Positions 7,406-16,534 are shown, counted from the stretch's first letter. The stretch is DNA of 64,000 nt from Citrobacter tructae (GCF_004684345.1 NZ_CP038469.1:2418001-2482000); one strand, 5' to 3'. Numbers and translations are program-made. The notes: generated by a model from the letters alone, not told the origin.

Positions 7406-9482
7406 GCAATTTCTGGCACTGCTGCGTAACGGTAATATCGGCGTGCCGCTGGTGATCCTGTGTATTCTGGCGATGGTGATCCTGCCGTTACCGCCTGCCC
7501 TGCTGGATATTCTGTTCACTTTCAACATCGTGCTGGCGGTGATGGTGCTGCTGGTGGCCGTTTCCGCAAAACGACCGCTTGAATTCAGCCTGTTTCCGAC
7601 CATTTTGCTGATAACCACCCTGATGCGACTGACGCTGAACGTGGCGTCAACGCGCGTGGTTTTACTGCATGGGCATATGGGCGCAGGTGCAGCCGGTAAA
7701 GTGATTGAGTCCTTCGGTCAGGTGGTGATCGGCGGTAACTTTGTGGTCGGTTTTGTGGTGTTCATCATCCTGATGATCATCAACTTTATCGTTGTCACCA
7801 AAGGTGCGGAACGTATCTCCGAAGTGTCTGCCCGCTTTACCCTGGACGCCATGCCCGGTAAGCAGATGGCGATTGATGCCGATCTGAACGCGGGGTTGAT
7901 TAACCAGGCTCAGGCGCAAACGCGACGTAAAGACGTGGCGGGTGAAGCGGATTTCTATGGCGCAATGGATGGTGCGTCGAAGTTCGTGCGTGGTGACGCC
8001 ATCGCCGGGATGATGATTCTGGCGATCAACCTGATCGGCGGCGTGTGCATAGGGATCTTTAAATATGATTTAAGCGCCGAAGCCGCGTTCCAGCAATACG
8101 TACTGATGACCATCGGTGACGGCCTGGTTGCTCAGATCCCATCTTTGTTACTGTCGACGGCGGCAGCAATCATCGTTACCCGCGTGAGCGACAGCGGTGA
8201 TATCGCGACTGATGTGCGTAGCCAGCTATTGGCCAGCCCTTCCGTGCTGTATACCGCCACCAGCATTATGTTCGTGCTGGCGGTTGTGCCCGGGATGCCT
8301 CACTTTCCGTTCCTGATTTTCACTGCTCTGCTGGGGTTTACTGCCTGGCGTATGAGCAAGCGCCCGAAAGTCGCCGAAACTGAAGAGAAAAACCTCGAAA
8401 CGCTGACCAAAACCATCGTTGAAACCACCGAGCAACAGGTCAGTTGGGAAACCATTCCGCTGATTGAACCCATTAGCTTGAGTCTGGGATATAAGTTGGT
8501 GTCGCTGGTAGATAAATCCAAAGGAAACCCGCTGACCCAACGTATTCGTGGCGTGCGACAAGTTATCTCGGATAGCAATGGCGTTTTGTTACCTGAAATC
8601 CGCATCCGTGAAAACTTCAGGCTCAAGCCCAGCCAGTACGCCATTTTTATAAACGGCATTAAGGCAGATGAAGCAGATATCCCATCGGATAAGCTGATGG
8701 CACTGCCGTCCAGCGAAACCTATGGTGAGATTGATGGTGTTTTAGGTCACGATCCGGCATACGGCATGCCCGTCACCTGGATAGCCCCGGCGCAAAAAGC
8801 AAAAGCGTTAAATATGGGGTATCAGGTCATTGATAGCGCCAGCGTTATTGCCACGCATGTGAATAAGGTCATTCGCAGCTATATTCCCGACTTGTTTAAT
8901 TACGACGATATTACCCAGTTGCACAACCGACTGTCTTCAATGGCCCCTCGGCTGGCGGAAGATCTCAGCGCGGCGTTGAACTACAGCCAATTGTTGAAGG
9001 TTTATCGGACGCTGCTTATCGAAGGCGTTTCATTACGCGATATCGTAACGATTGCAACTGTGTTGGTCGCCAGTAGCGCCATCACTAAGGATCATATTCT
9101 TTTGACGGCAGATGTTCGCCTGGCGCTTCGTCGCAGTATTACCCATCCGTTTGTGCGCAAAGATGAGTTGGCGGTATATACGCTCAATAACGAGTTAGAG
9201 AATTTGTTGGCAAACGTGGTCAATCAGGCGCAGCAAAGTGGCAAAGTGATGCTCGACAGCGTACCGGTCGATCCGAATATGCTTAATCAGTTCCAGACCA
9301 ATATGCCGCAGATAAAAGAACAAATGAAAGCAGCAGGTAAAGAACCGGTATTGTTGGTCGCTCCGCAGTTACGTCCACTGTTAGCACGGTACGCACGCCT
9401 GTTCGCACCGGGGTTACAGGTGCTGTCTTATAATGAAGTTCCTGATGAGCTGGAATTAAAAATTATGGGGGCGTTGAGCTAA
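7389..9482 (+). CDS. lfhA: Lateral flagellar export gate protein FlhA, full length
   Basis: A 697-residue protein, a normal FlhA length. The N-terminal half has about eight membrane helices with FFKR-type conserved blocks (SLFPTILLITTLMRLTLNVAS) and a loop of the FHIPEP family (LDAMPGKQMAIDADLNAG). The C-terminal 350 residues form the cytosolic ring that docks late chaperone-substrate complexes. E. coli K-12 retains only a truncated copy (fhiA/lfhA) beside lafU, whereas this one is complete. It is the last gene of the plus-strand arm, and a hairpin terminator follows 11 bp after the stop. Confidence 0.96.
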   Translation: MPKTTKQFLALLRNGNIGVPLVILCILAMVILPLPPALLDILFTFNIVLAVMVLLVAVSAKRPLEFSLFPTILLITTLMRLTLNVASTRVVLLHGHMGAGAAGKVIESFGQVVIGGNFVVGFVVFIILMIINFIVVTKGAERISEVSARFTLDAMPGKQMAIDADLNAGLINQAQAQTRRKDVAGEADFYGAMDGASKFVRGDAIAGMMILAINLIGGVCIGIFKYDLSAEAAFQQYVLMTIGDGLVAQIPSLLLSTAAAIIVTRVSDSGDIATDVRSQLLASPSVLYTATSIMFVLAVVPGMPHFPFLIFTALLGFTAWRMSKRPKVAETEEKNLETLTKTIVETTEQQVSWETIPLIEPISLSLGYKLVSLVDKSKGNPLTQRIRGVRQVISDSNGVLLPEIRIRENFRLKPSQYAIFINGIKADEADIPSDKLMALPSSETYGEIDGVLGHDPAYGMPVTWIAPAQKAKALNMGYQVIDSASVIATHVNKVIRSYIPDLFNYDDITQLHNRLSSMAPRLAEDLSAALNYSQLLKVYRTLLIEGVSLRDIVTIATVLVASSAITKDHILLTADVRLALRRSITHPFVRKDELAVYTLNNELENLLANVVNQAQQSGKVMLDSVPVDPNMLNQFQTNMPQIKEQMKAAGKEPVLLVAPQLRPLLARYARLFAPGLQVLSYNEVPDELELKIMGALS

Positions 9483-9492
9483 CGCTGGATTA

Positions 9493-9519
9493 GGCGGCAT
9501 TTTAGGTGCCGCCTTTTTT
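9493..9519 (+). terminator. Terminator after lfhA
   Basis: A 7-bp GGCGGCA/TGCCGCC stem with a TTTTAGG loop and a six-T run. It ends the lateral flagellar operon directly before the stop codon of the convergent yafL-like gene. Confidence 0.85.
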
Positions 9520-9520
9520 A

Positions 9521-10282
9521 TTAAAGAATTGTATTTTCGGTAAGAATACGACGGGCACCGAGATAATGATCCTGCCAGAAAGGTTCGGACAACGTGCTTA
9601 CCCGAATCGTTTCGCCGGTACGTGGCGATTCAATGAATTGTCCCTTCCCCAAATAGACGCCCATATGATCGGCAATATCCCGACTGTGAATATGGAAAAA
9701 CAGTAAATCACCGCGACGCAAATCACGGTTAGCGACGATCGTCCCCCGCCGATAGTGATACATTTCATTCGCTGTACGGGGCAGTTTCGCCGCCAGGATT
9801 TTATTGTAGGCGTAGAACACCAGCCCACTACAATCAAAGCCGTCTTCAGGATTCGTCCCTCCCCACAAGTAGGGTTTACCCAGTTGCTGCTCAAGACGAT
9901 GGATAGCCACTTCAGTGATGTTGTGCAAATGATCGCTACTAAGAAAATGATCGTTCTCAGCCAGTTCTTGCCAACGATGATCGCTGGCTTTTAACGGACC
10001 GGGGAACCATTCTGGGTGCTGCTTAATGAGGCTCCGGTTCTGTAGACGTAGCGCTTTTTTACTTTCCGCATTGCCTTCCACAATGTAACTCGCCTGCTTT
10101 TTTAACCGTGTGTGATACTGCTTCAACAGTCGGGCGCGGTTACGCATACGCTCATGCGCCGCATAGCTTACATGCGCGTCGGATAAGGAAGGCTGAACTT
10201 TGGCTACAGACGGTAGTGAAAACACAACACACAAAGACAGCAGACCCGGCAAAAGGCGTCGGGGTGCAGTGGCAAATGACAT
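9521..10282 (-). CDS. yafL: NlpC/P60 family peptidase, YafL-like
   Basis: A 253-residue secreted protein from the ATG at 10282; an upstream in-frame TTG at 10303 adds 7 residues. The signal peptide ends near PSVAK. A basic, helical linker (RMRNRARLLKQYHTRLKKQ) follows, then an NlpC/P60 domain over the last 120 residues. Visible landmarks are YLWGGTNPEDGFDCSG (catalytic Cys), PRTANEM, DLRRGDLLFF and DHMGVYLGKGQFI (catalytic His). This family cleaves peptide bonds between D-Glu and diaminopimelate in peptidoglycan; the exact substrate of YafL is not established. K-12 has yafL (b0227) between yafK and the Flag-2 scar, matching this position, but its dinJ-yafQ and yafM neighbours are absent here. 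Confidence 0.85.
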   Translation of the reverse strand: MSFATAPRRLLPGLLSLCVVFSLPSVAKVQPSLSDAHVSYAAHERMRNRARLLKQYHTRLKKQASYIVEGNAESKKALRLQNRSLIKQHPEWFPGPLKASDHRWQELAENDHFLSSDHLHNITEVAIHRLEQQLGKPYLWGGTNPEDGFDCSGLVFYAYNKILAAKLPRTANEMYHYRRGTIVANRDLRRGDLLFFHIHSRDIADHMGVYLGKGQFIESPRTGETIRVSTLSEPFWQDHYLGARRILTENTIL

Positions 10283-10630
10283 GAAAAAAGAATACCTGAT
10301 CAAACACGTTCGCCGCAGTCTACCGCTATTACTGGGAGTTCCGTTTTAATATTCAATTATTAAATAATTAATTTTTTAAATTCAATACATTAGCCATTCT
10401 GCATTAATAAGAGGAAATGAAGTACGGCAACCAGCAAAATAGGCCAGTGTCTGACTGCCTTTAAGCGCAATTTTCCGTATAAAGAAAAACTAAAGTGTAA
10501 ACGCTGCACGAGAGACTTGCGAAAAACTCTCTTGGTGCTAATGTGAGCGCTCCAAATCCAGATTTATCCGATTTGGGGACTCTATTTGCCGTCCTGGCGT
10601 GTGTAACCGTTTTATCAAGGAATAAGCAGT
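10283..10630. other. Intergenic region between yafL and yafK
   Basis: A 348-bp divergent gap. The half next to yafL is AT-rich (around 10340-10400). An imperfect inverted repeat with CCAAATC/GATTTGG arms lies at about 10551-10576, close to yafK. No gene or known operator was recognised. In K-12 this interval holds the dinJ-yafQ toxin-antitoxin pair; no trace was seen. Confidence 0.5.
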
Positions 10631-11371
10631 ATGCGTAAAATCGCATTTTTTCTTGCGATGCTTTTATTACCGTGCGTTTCATTTGCCGGTTTGCTGAGCA
10701 GTAGCAGCCCAACCACGCCTGTCAGCAAAGAATATAAGCAGCAATTGATGGGTTCCCCTGTCTATATTCAGATCTTCAAAGAAGAACGCACGCTGGATCT
10801 TTACGTCAAGATGGGCGAACAGTATCAATTGCTCGACAGCTACAAGATCTGTAACTATTCCGGCGGGTTAGGACCAAAACAACGTCAGGGTGATTTTAAA
10901 AGCCCGGAAGGGTTTTACAGCGTACAGCGCGGGCAGCTCAAACCGGATAGCCGCTTCTATAAAGCGATTAACATCGGTTTTCCTAACGCCTACGACCGCG
11001 CTCACGGCTACGAAGGTAAATACCTGATGATCCACGGTGCCTGTGTTTCCGTCGGCTGCTATGCGATGACCGACAATGGCATTGATGAGATCTTCCAGTT
11101 TGTCACCGGTGCTCTGGTGTTCGGCCAGTCCAGCGTTCAGGTGAGCATTTACCCATTCCGCATGACTGACGCCAACATGCAACGCCATAAGTTTTCGTAT
11201 TACAAAGAGTTCTGGTCGCAGCTAAAACCGGGATACGATTACTTTGAACAAACGCGTAAACCACCGACCGTTTCCGTCATCGATGGCCGTTACGTCGTCA
11301 GCAAGCCGTTGAGTCATGAAGTCGTCCAGCCGCAGCTGGCATCAAACTATACGCTCCCCGAGACAAAATAG
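10631..11371 (+). CDS. yafK: L,D-transpeptidase family protein YafK (DpaA/LdtF type)
   Basis: A 246-residue periplasmic protein with a signal peptide (cut near residue 19, VSFA/G). The YkuD-type core starts with IQIFKEERTLDLYVK, and the active site MIHGACVSVGCYAM places the catalytic Cys at residue 143. In E. coli this protein has been shown to detach Braun lipoprotein from diaminopimelate, and it has also been linked to stimulation of 4-3 cross-linking enzymes. Length matches the family. The last 30 bases overlap the 3' end of the convergent yafJ. Confidence 0.93.
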   Translation: MRKIAFFLAMLLLPCVSFAGLLSSSSPTTPVSKEYKQQLMGSPVYIQIFKEERTLDLYVKMGEQYQLLDSYKICNYSGGLGPKQRQGDFKSPEGFYSVQRGQLKPDSRFYKAINIGFPNAYDRAHGYEGKYLMIHGACVSVGCYAMTDNGIDEIFQFVTGALVFGQSSVQVSIYPFRMTDANMQRHKFSYYKEFWSQLKPGYDYFEQTRKPPTVSVIDGRYVVSKPLSHEVVQPQLASNYTLPETK

Positions 11372-12109
11372 CGCCCACTCACCAGGCATAATCTTTTGCC
11401 AGGTTTCATTGCCCGTCAGCGGTTGAGTGGCAATCACGGTGACCACATCATTGGGTGTGGTCTCTGAGCTAAAATCGATTTCCACATCCTGGTCCAGCAA
11501 CGTTGCCACGCCGAATGGCGCACGACGCGTGATCCAAAACAGATTGGTCGAACAGAAGGCCATCACGTAGCGACCGTCGGACAGCAGCATGTTGAAGACG
11601 CCCTTCTCACGCAATTCCCCAGCCAGCACTGCAATATATTTAAACACCGCAGCCATGTTACCAGGCGTGCGCGGATACCGCTCAACCAGTTTATGTAGCA
11701 GCCAGCAGAACGCTTTTTCGCTATCGGTTTCACCGACCGGGCGGAAATTACCGGTTTCCAGCGATTTGTAGCCGCCGAGCTGTCCGTTATGGGCATAGGT
11801 CCAGTTGCGTCCCCACAGTTCACGTGTGAACGGATGGGTATTTTCCAGCGCCACTTCCCCCCGATTCGCCTGACGAATATGGGCAATCACGGAGCAGGAT
11901 TTGATGGGATAGTCTTGTACCAATTTGGCGATAGGCGAATTAAAGCTGGGTTGCGGATCTTTAAACGTACGGCAGCCCTTACCTTCATAAAACGTAATAC
12001 CCCAGCCGTCTTTGTGCGGCCCAGTACCTCCCCCACGCTGAACCAGCCCGGTGAAGCTAAAGCAGATATCGGTTGGCACATTGGCGCTCATCCCGAGCAG
12101 TTCGCACAT
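11342..12109 (-). CDS. yafJ: Class II glutamine amidotransferase family protein YafJ
   Basis: A 255-residue N-terminal-nucleophile (Gn-AT II) domain protein. After Met removal the catalytic Cys2 is in MCELLGMSANVPTD. Substrate-loop signatures DGWGITFYEGKG, HIRQANRGEVALENTHPF and NWTYAHNGQLGGYKSLE follow. There is no fused synthase domain, so it may hydrolyse glutamine or a gamma-glutamyl compound; the physiological substrate is unknown. A strong GGAGGTGAT ribosome site precedes the ATG. It converges on yafK with a 30-bp overlap of coding ends. Confidence 0.92.
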   Translation of the reverse strand: MCELLGMSANVPTDICFSFTGLVQRGGGTGPHKDGWGITFYEGKGCRTFKDPQPSFNSPIAKLVQDYPIKSCSVIAHIRQANRGEVALENTHPFTRELWGRNWTYAHNGQLGGYKSLETGNFRPVGETDSEKAFCWLLHKLVERYPRTPGNMAAVFKYIAVLAGELREKGVFNMLLSDGRYVMAFCSTNLFWITRRAPFGVATLLDQDVEIDFSSETTPNDVVTVIATQPLTGNETWQKIMPGEWALFCLGERIV

Positions 12110-12194
12110 ACATCACCTCCACAAACGCCTTAAAGCGGGAAGGCGTAATTGTTGCAGCCAGTTTGGATTCAAAGTAGCAAATAAAACCGCCTCC

Positions 12195-12392
12195 TATACC
12201 CTAAATAATTCGAGTTGCAGGTAGGCGGCAAGGGAAGGACAAATTCGTCTGGAACGAATTTGAACAGCCAAAGGCTGCCTTCGGTGAGGGACATGGATGT
12301 CCCTCATTAAATCCCCAGGAGCATAGATAACTATGTGACTGGGGTTTCTGAGTGCAGCCAACGCACCTGCAGCTTGAAGTATGACGGGTATA
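12195..12392. repeat. 198-bp multi-hairpin repeat element
   Basis: The ends are imperfect inverted repeats of about 27 bp beginning TATACCC and containing a TTCGAGTTGCAGG-like core (right arm inverted). Inside are consecutive hairpins: CAAATTCG/CGAATTTG at 12240-12262, CAGCC/GGCTG at 12265-12277, GAGGGACAT/ATGTCCCTC at 12286-12305 and CCCCAG..CATAG/CTATG..CTGGGG at 12313-12344. It lies between yafJ and gmhA and ends 1 bp before the gmhA stop codon. A shorter relative lies at 59704-59814. It has no coding capacity, so it looks like a non-autonomous dispersed repeat rather than an insertion sequence. Confidence 0.85.
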
Positions 12393-12393
12393 G

Positions 12394-12972
12394 TTATTTA
12401 ACCATCTCTTTTTCGATAAGCTGAATCAGGATATGGATAACTTTGATATGAATTTCCTGAATACGGTCAGCATAGCCAAAATGAGGGACACGAATTTCAA
12501 TATCTGCGCTGCCGGCCATTTTGCCGCCATCTTTGCCGGTCAGGGTTATGACTTTCATTCCTTTCTCGCGCGCAGCGGCAATTGCTTTGATCACGTTTGC
12601 CGAGTTACCGGAGGTCGAAATGCCTAACAGAACATCCCCTTCACGCCCTACCGCTTCAACATAGCGAGAGAAAATATAATCGTAACCAAAATCGTTGCCG
12701 ACACAGGAGATATGGCTAACGTCAGAAATGGCGATTGCCGGATAGCCTGGACGGTTTTCGCGATAGCGTCCGGTCAGCTCTTCAGCAAAGTGCATCGCGT
12801 CGCAATGAGAGCCGCCGTTACCGCAGGAAAGTACCTTACCACCAGCTTTAAAGCTGTCTGCCAACAGGACCGCCGCGCGCTGAATGGCGTGAATATTGGC
12901 GTCATCTTTAAGAAAATTAGCCAGCGTTTCCGCCGCTTCGCTCAGTTCGTTACGAATAAGATCCTGGTACAT
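12394..12972 (-). CDS. gmhA: Sedoheptulose-7-phosphate isomerase GmhA (LpcA)
   Basis: A 192-residue SIS-domain enzyme from the ATG at 12972 (MYQDLIRNEL), the start matching the E. coli protein; the frame extends upstream to 13005. It converts sedoheptulose 7-phosphate to D-glycero-D-manno-heptose 7-phosphate, the first step of ADP-heptose synthesis for the LPS inner core. Visible motifs are SCGNGGSHCDAMHFAEEL, LLGISTSGNSANVI and the metal-binding HIKVIHILI near the C-terminus. gmhB, a later step, is in the same window at 32.2 kb. It is divergent from fadE. Confidence 0.97.
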   Translation of the reverse strand: MYQDLIRNELSEAAETLANFLKDDANIHAIQRAAVLLADSFKAGGKVLSCGNGGSHCDAMHFAEELTGRYRENRPGYPAIAISDVSHISCVGNDFGYDYIFSRYVEAVGREGDVLLGISTSGNSANVIKAIAAAREKGMKVITLTGKDGGKMAGSADIEIRVPHFGYADRIQEIHIKVIHILIQLIEKEMVK

Positions 12973-13172
12973 GAGGATATCCTTCAGCATGAATGTAAAT
13001 GACAAGATGCAGTGTACCGGATAGCGCTACACGCGAGAAGCACAAGCCAACGGAATGCAGTGGGCTTTTGATTTTTTGTGCCGGTGAAAACAACAACAAT
13101 GTGAGCGTTGTTGTAATTATTTTGTAAACACATTGCTAAAAGAATTCACATATACTACAACCATATCATCAC

Positions 13173-13189
13173 AAGTGGTCAGACCTCCT
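13173..13189. promoter_or_regulatory. FadR operator upstream of fadE
   Basis: AAGTGGTCAGACCTCCT fits the FadR consensus around TGGTCNGACC. It lies 23 bp before the fadE ATG. FadR represses fad genes until long-chain acyl-CoA releases it. A TATACT hexamer at 13151-13156 is a possible -10 element, but no well-spaced -35 was found. Confidence 0.8.
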
Positions 13190-13211
13190 ACAAGCAAGGG
13201 AGCTTTTCGAT

Positions 13212-15656
13212 ATGATGATTTTGAGTATTCTCGCAACGATTGTTCTGCTCGGCGTCCTGTTTTATCACCGCGTGAGCTTATTTCTCAGCAGCGTAATTTT
13301 GCTCGCATGGACGGCGGCGCTTGGCGTCGCGGGCCTGTGGTCAGTCTGGCTGCTGGTTCCTCTGGCCATTATTCTGATTCCGTTTAACTTTACGCCGATG
13401 CGTAAATCAATGATCTCTGCGCCGGTGTTCCGCGGTTTTCGCAAAGTCATGCCGCCGATGTCGCGCACCGAGAAAGAAGCGATTGATGCCGGTACCACCT
13501 GGTGGGAAGGCGATCTGTTCCAGGGCAAACCTGACTGGAAGAAATTGCACAGTTATCCGCAGCCGCGCCTGACAGCAGAAGAGCAGGCTTTTATCGATGG
13601 TCCGGTCGAAGAAGCGTGCCGCATGGCAAACGACTTCCAGATCACCCACGAATTAGCGGATCTACCGCCAGAACTGTGGGCGTATCTGAAAGAACACCGC
13701 TTCTTCGCGATGATCATCAAGAAAGAATACGGCGGTCTGGAATTCTCCGCGTATGCACAGGCTCGCGTTCTGCAGAAACTCTCCGGCGTTTCAGGGATAC
13801 TGGCGATCACCGTCGGCGTACCTAACTCATTAGGCCCAGGTGAACTGCTGCAGCATTACGGTACCGAAGAGCAGAAAAATCATTATTTGCCGCGTCTGGC
13901 GCGTGGTCAGGAAATCCCATGCTTTGCGCTGACCAGCCCGGAAGCAGGCTCCGACGCAGGGGCGATCCCTGATACCGGCGTGGTCTGCATGGGTGAATGG
14001 CAGGGCCAGCAGGTGCTGGGTATGCGCCTGACTTGGAACAAACGCTATATCACACTGGCACCTATCGCCACCGTACTGGGTCTGGCGTTTAAACTCTCCG
14101 ACCCGGAAAAACTGCTGGGTGGTGAAGAAGATCTGGGCATTACCTGTGCGCTGATCCCAACCTCAACGCCGGGCGTGGAAATTGGTCGTCGTCACTTCCC
14201 GCTGAACGTCCCGTTCCAGAACGGCCCGACGCTGGGTAAAGATGTCTTTGTCCCTATTGATTACATCATCGGTGGCCCGAAAATGGCCGGTCAGGGCTGG
14301 CGTATGCTGGTGGAATGTCTGTCTGTTGGTCGCGGTATTACTCTGCCGTCGAACTCAACAGGCGGCGTGAAGTCGGTCGCTATGGCAACGGGTGCCTATG
14401 CGCATATTCGCCGCCAGTTCAAAATCTCTATCGGCAAGATGGAAGGTATTGAAGAGCCACTGGCGCGTATTGCTGGTAACGCCTACGTGATGGACGCTGC
14501 GGCGTCACTGATTACCTACGGCATTATGCTCGGTGAAAAACCGGCTGTTCTGTCCGCTATCGTAAAATATCACTGTACCCACCGCGGGCAGCAGTCAATC
14601 ATCGATGCAATGGATATCACCGGCGGTAAAGGCATTATGCTTGGCGAAAGCAACTTCCTTGCCCGTGCTTATCAGGGCGCACCAATCGCCATTACCGTTG
14701 AAGGTGCCAATATCCTGACCCGTAGCATGATGATCTTCGGCCAAGGGGCGATTCGTTGCCATCCATACGTGCTGGAAGAGATGGCGGCGGCACAGAACAA
14801 CGATGTGAATGCGTTCGACAAACTGCTGTTTAAACATATTGGTCACGTTGGCAGCAATAAGGTACGCAGTTTCTGGCTCGGCCTGACACGTGGCTTAACC
14901 AGCAGCACGCCAACCGGCGATGCGACCAAACGTTACTACCAGCACCTGAACCGTCTGAGCGCCAACCTGGCACTGCTTTCAGATGTGTCCATGGCCGTAT
15001 TGGGCGGTAGCCTGAAGCGTCGCGAGCGTATCTCCGCTCGTCTGGGCGATGTGTTAAGTCAGTTGTATCTGGCTTCTGCCGTGCTGAAGCGTTATGACGA
15101 TGAAGGCCGTAATGAAGCCGACCTGCCGCTGGTTCATTGGGGCGTACAGGATGCGTTGTATAAAGCGGAACAGGCGATGGACGACCTGCTGCAAAACTTC
15201 CCGAACCGTTTAGTTGCCGGGTTGCTGAATGTGGTTATCTTCCCGACCGGTCGTCACTATCAGGCTCCCTCTGATAAGTTGGATCATAAAGTTGCGAAGA
15301 TTTTGCAGGTGCCGAGCGCGACCCGCTCACGCATCGGTCGGGGTCAGTACCTGACACCGAGCAAATACAATCCAGTCGGCCTGCTGGAAGAAGCTTTGCT
15401 GGACGTGATTGCCGCCGACCCTATCCACCAGCGTATCTGTAAAGAGCTGGGTAAAAACCTGCCGTTTACTCGCCTGGATGAACTGGCTCGTAACGCGCTG
15501 GCAAAAGGGCTGATTGATAAAGACGAAGCCGCCATTCTGGTGAAAGCCGAAGAAAGCCGTCTGCGCAGTATCAACGTGGATGATTTTGCACCAGAGGAGC
15601 TGGCGACCCAGCCGGTAAAGCTGCCAGAGAAAGTGCGTAAAGTCGAAGCCGCCTGA
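13212..15656 (+). CDS. fadE: Acyl-CoA dehydrogenase FadE
   Basis: An 814-residue protein, identical in length to E. coli FadE. Two hydrophobic segments occupy residues 1-60, then an acyl-CoA dehydrogenase core (about 80-560) with CFALTSPEAGSDAGAIPDTG for FAD/substrate binding and a C-terminal extension typical of FadE. It performs the first step of fatty acid beta-oxidation, oxidising acyl-CoA to trans-2-enoyl-CoA with electrons passed to the respiratory chain. A FadR site precedes it and a strong terminator follows. It is a single-gene unit. Confidence 0.97.
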   Translation: MMILSILATIVLLGVLFYHRVSLFLSSVILLAWTAALGVAGLWSVWLLVPLAIILIPFNFTPMRKSMISAPVFRGFRKVMPPMSRTEKEAIDAGTTWWEGDLFQGKPDWKKLHSYPQPRLTAEEQAFIDGPVEEACRMANDFQITHELADLPPELWAYLKEHRFFAMIIKKEYGGLEFSAYAQARVLQKLSGVSGILAITVGVPNSLGPGELLQHYGTEEQKNHYLPRLARGQEIPCFALTSPEAGSDAGAIPDTGVVCMGEWQGQQVLGMRLTWNKRYITLAPIATVLGLAFKLSDPEKLLGGEEDLGITCALIPTSTPGVEIGRRHFPLNVPFQNGPTLGKDVFVPIDYIIGGPKMAGQGWRMLVECLSVGRGITLPSNSTGGVKSVAMATGAYAHIRRQFKISIGKMEGIEEPLARIAGNAYVMDAAASLITYGIMLGEKPAVLSAIVKYHCTHRGQQSIIDAMDITGGKGIMLGESNFLARAYQGAPIAITVEGANILTRSMMIFGQGAIRCHPYVLEEMAAAQNNDVNAFDKLLFKHIGHVGSNKVRSFWLGLTRGLTSSTPTGDATKRYYQHLNRLSANLALLSDVSMAVLGGSLKRRERISARLGDVLSQLYLASAVLKRYDDEGRNEADLPLVHWGVQDALYKAEQAMDDLLQNFPNRLVAGLLNVVIFPTGRHYQAPSDKLDHKVAKILQVPSATRSRIGRGQYLTPSKYNPVGLLEEALLDVIAADPIHQRICKELGKNLPFTRLDELARNALAKGLIDKDEAAILVKAEESRLRSINVDDFAPEELATQPVKLPEKVRKVEAA

Positions 15657-15675
15657 CGCTTACGCACGACTTTTC

Positions 15676-15700
15676 AGCCCCGCTTAACGCGGGGCTTTTT
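15676..15700 (+). terminator. Terminator after fadE
   Basis: AGCCCCGC/GCGGGGCT stem of 8 bp with a TTAAC loop and a following T run, 19 bp past the fadE stop. Confidence 0.9.
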
Positions 15701-15766
15701 ATTGCCACATTTTCGCTAATGCTCATGCTACAGTGTAAAAATGCTGTTCAACGAGGAGCCTCGATC

Positions 15767-16534
15767 GTGCCAGGTTTGAAAATTTCGCTTCTGCAACAAC
15801 CGCTGATCTGGATGGATGGCCCTGCCAACCTTCGCCATTTCGACAGACAACTGGAAACCATCACCGGACGTGACGTCATTATATTGCCCGAGATGTTTAC
15901 CAGCGGGTTTGCGATGGAAGCGGCCAATACGTCGCTTTCGCAGGAAGAGGTTGTTGACTGGATGCACGCCAAAGCGCAACAGACGAACGCCCTGGTCGCG
16001 GGCAGCGCCGCAATCCAATCTGAACGCGGCCCGGTAAACCGCTTTTTACTGGTTGAACCCGAAGGTAATGTACATTTCTATGACAAGCGCCATCTGTTCC
16101 GAATGGCGGATGAGCATCAGCATTATCAGGCTGGTGAGGAGCGCGTTATCTTTGAATGGCGCGGATGGCGCATTCTGCCGTTAGTCTGTTACGACCTGCG
16201 TTTCCCGGTATGGTCACGCAACCGCAACGATTACGACCTCGCATTGTATGTCGCCAACTGGCCTGCGCCGCGTTCGCTGCACTGGCAGGTTTTGCTCGCC
16301 GCGCGGGCGATTGAGAATCAGGCTTATGTAGCAGGATGTAACCGTGTGGGAACTGACGGTAACGGCCATCATTATCGCGGTGACAGCCGGGTCATTAACC
16401 CACAGGGCGAGATTATTGCCACCGCCGAACCGCATCAGGCCACGCGGATTGATGCAGAGCTGTCACTTACAGCATTGCGCGAGTATCGCGAGAAGTTTCC
16501 TGCCTGGCAGGATGCCGACGCTTTCATGCTCTAG
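15767..16534 (+). CDS. yafV: Omega-amidase YafV (nitrilase superfamily)
   Basis: A 255-residue carbon-nitrogen hydrolase starting at GTG 15767 (PGLKISLLQQP...), with a GAGGAG ribosome site 8-9 bp upstream. The frame is open to 15719, but the E. coli homologue starts at this GTG-equivalent codon. The nitrilase triad is visible: Glu in ILPEMFTSG, Lys in FYDKRHLFR and Cys in LVCYDLRFPVW. The family hydrolyses 2-oxoglutaramate/2-oxosuccinamate and acts in metabolite repair around glutamine transamination. In K-12 ivy lies between fadE and yafV; here nothing does. Confidence 0.93.
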   Translation: MPGLKISLLQQPLIWMDGPANLRHFDRQLETITGRDVIILPEMFTSGFAMEAANTSLSQEEVVDWMHAKAQQTNALVAGSAAIQSERGPVNRFLLVEPEGNVHFYDKRHLFRMADEHQHYQAGEERVIFEWRGWRILPLVCYDLRFPVWSRNRNDYDLALYVANWPAPRSLHWQVLLAARAIENQAYVAGCNRVGTDGNGHHYRGDSRVINPQGEIIATAEPHQATRIDAELSLTALREYREKFPAWQDADAFML

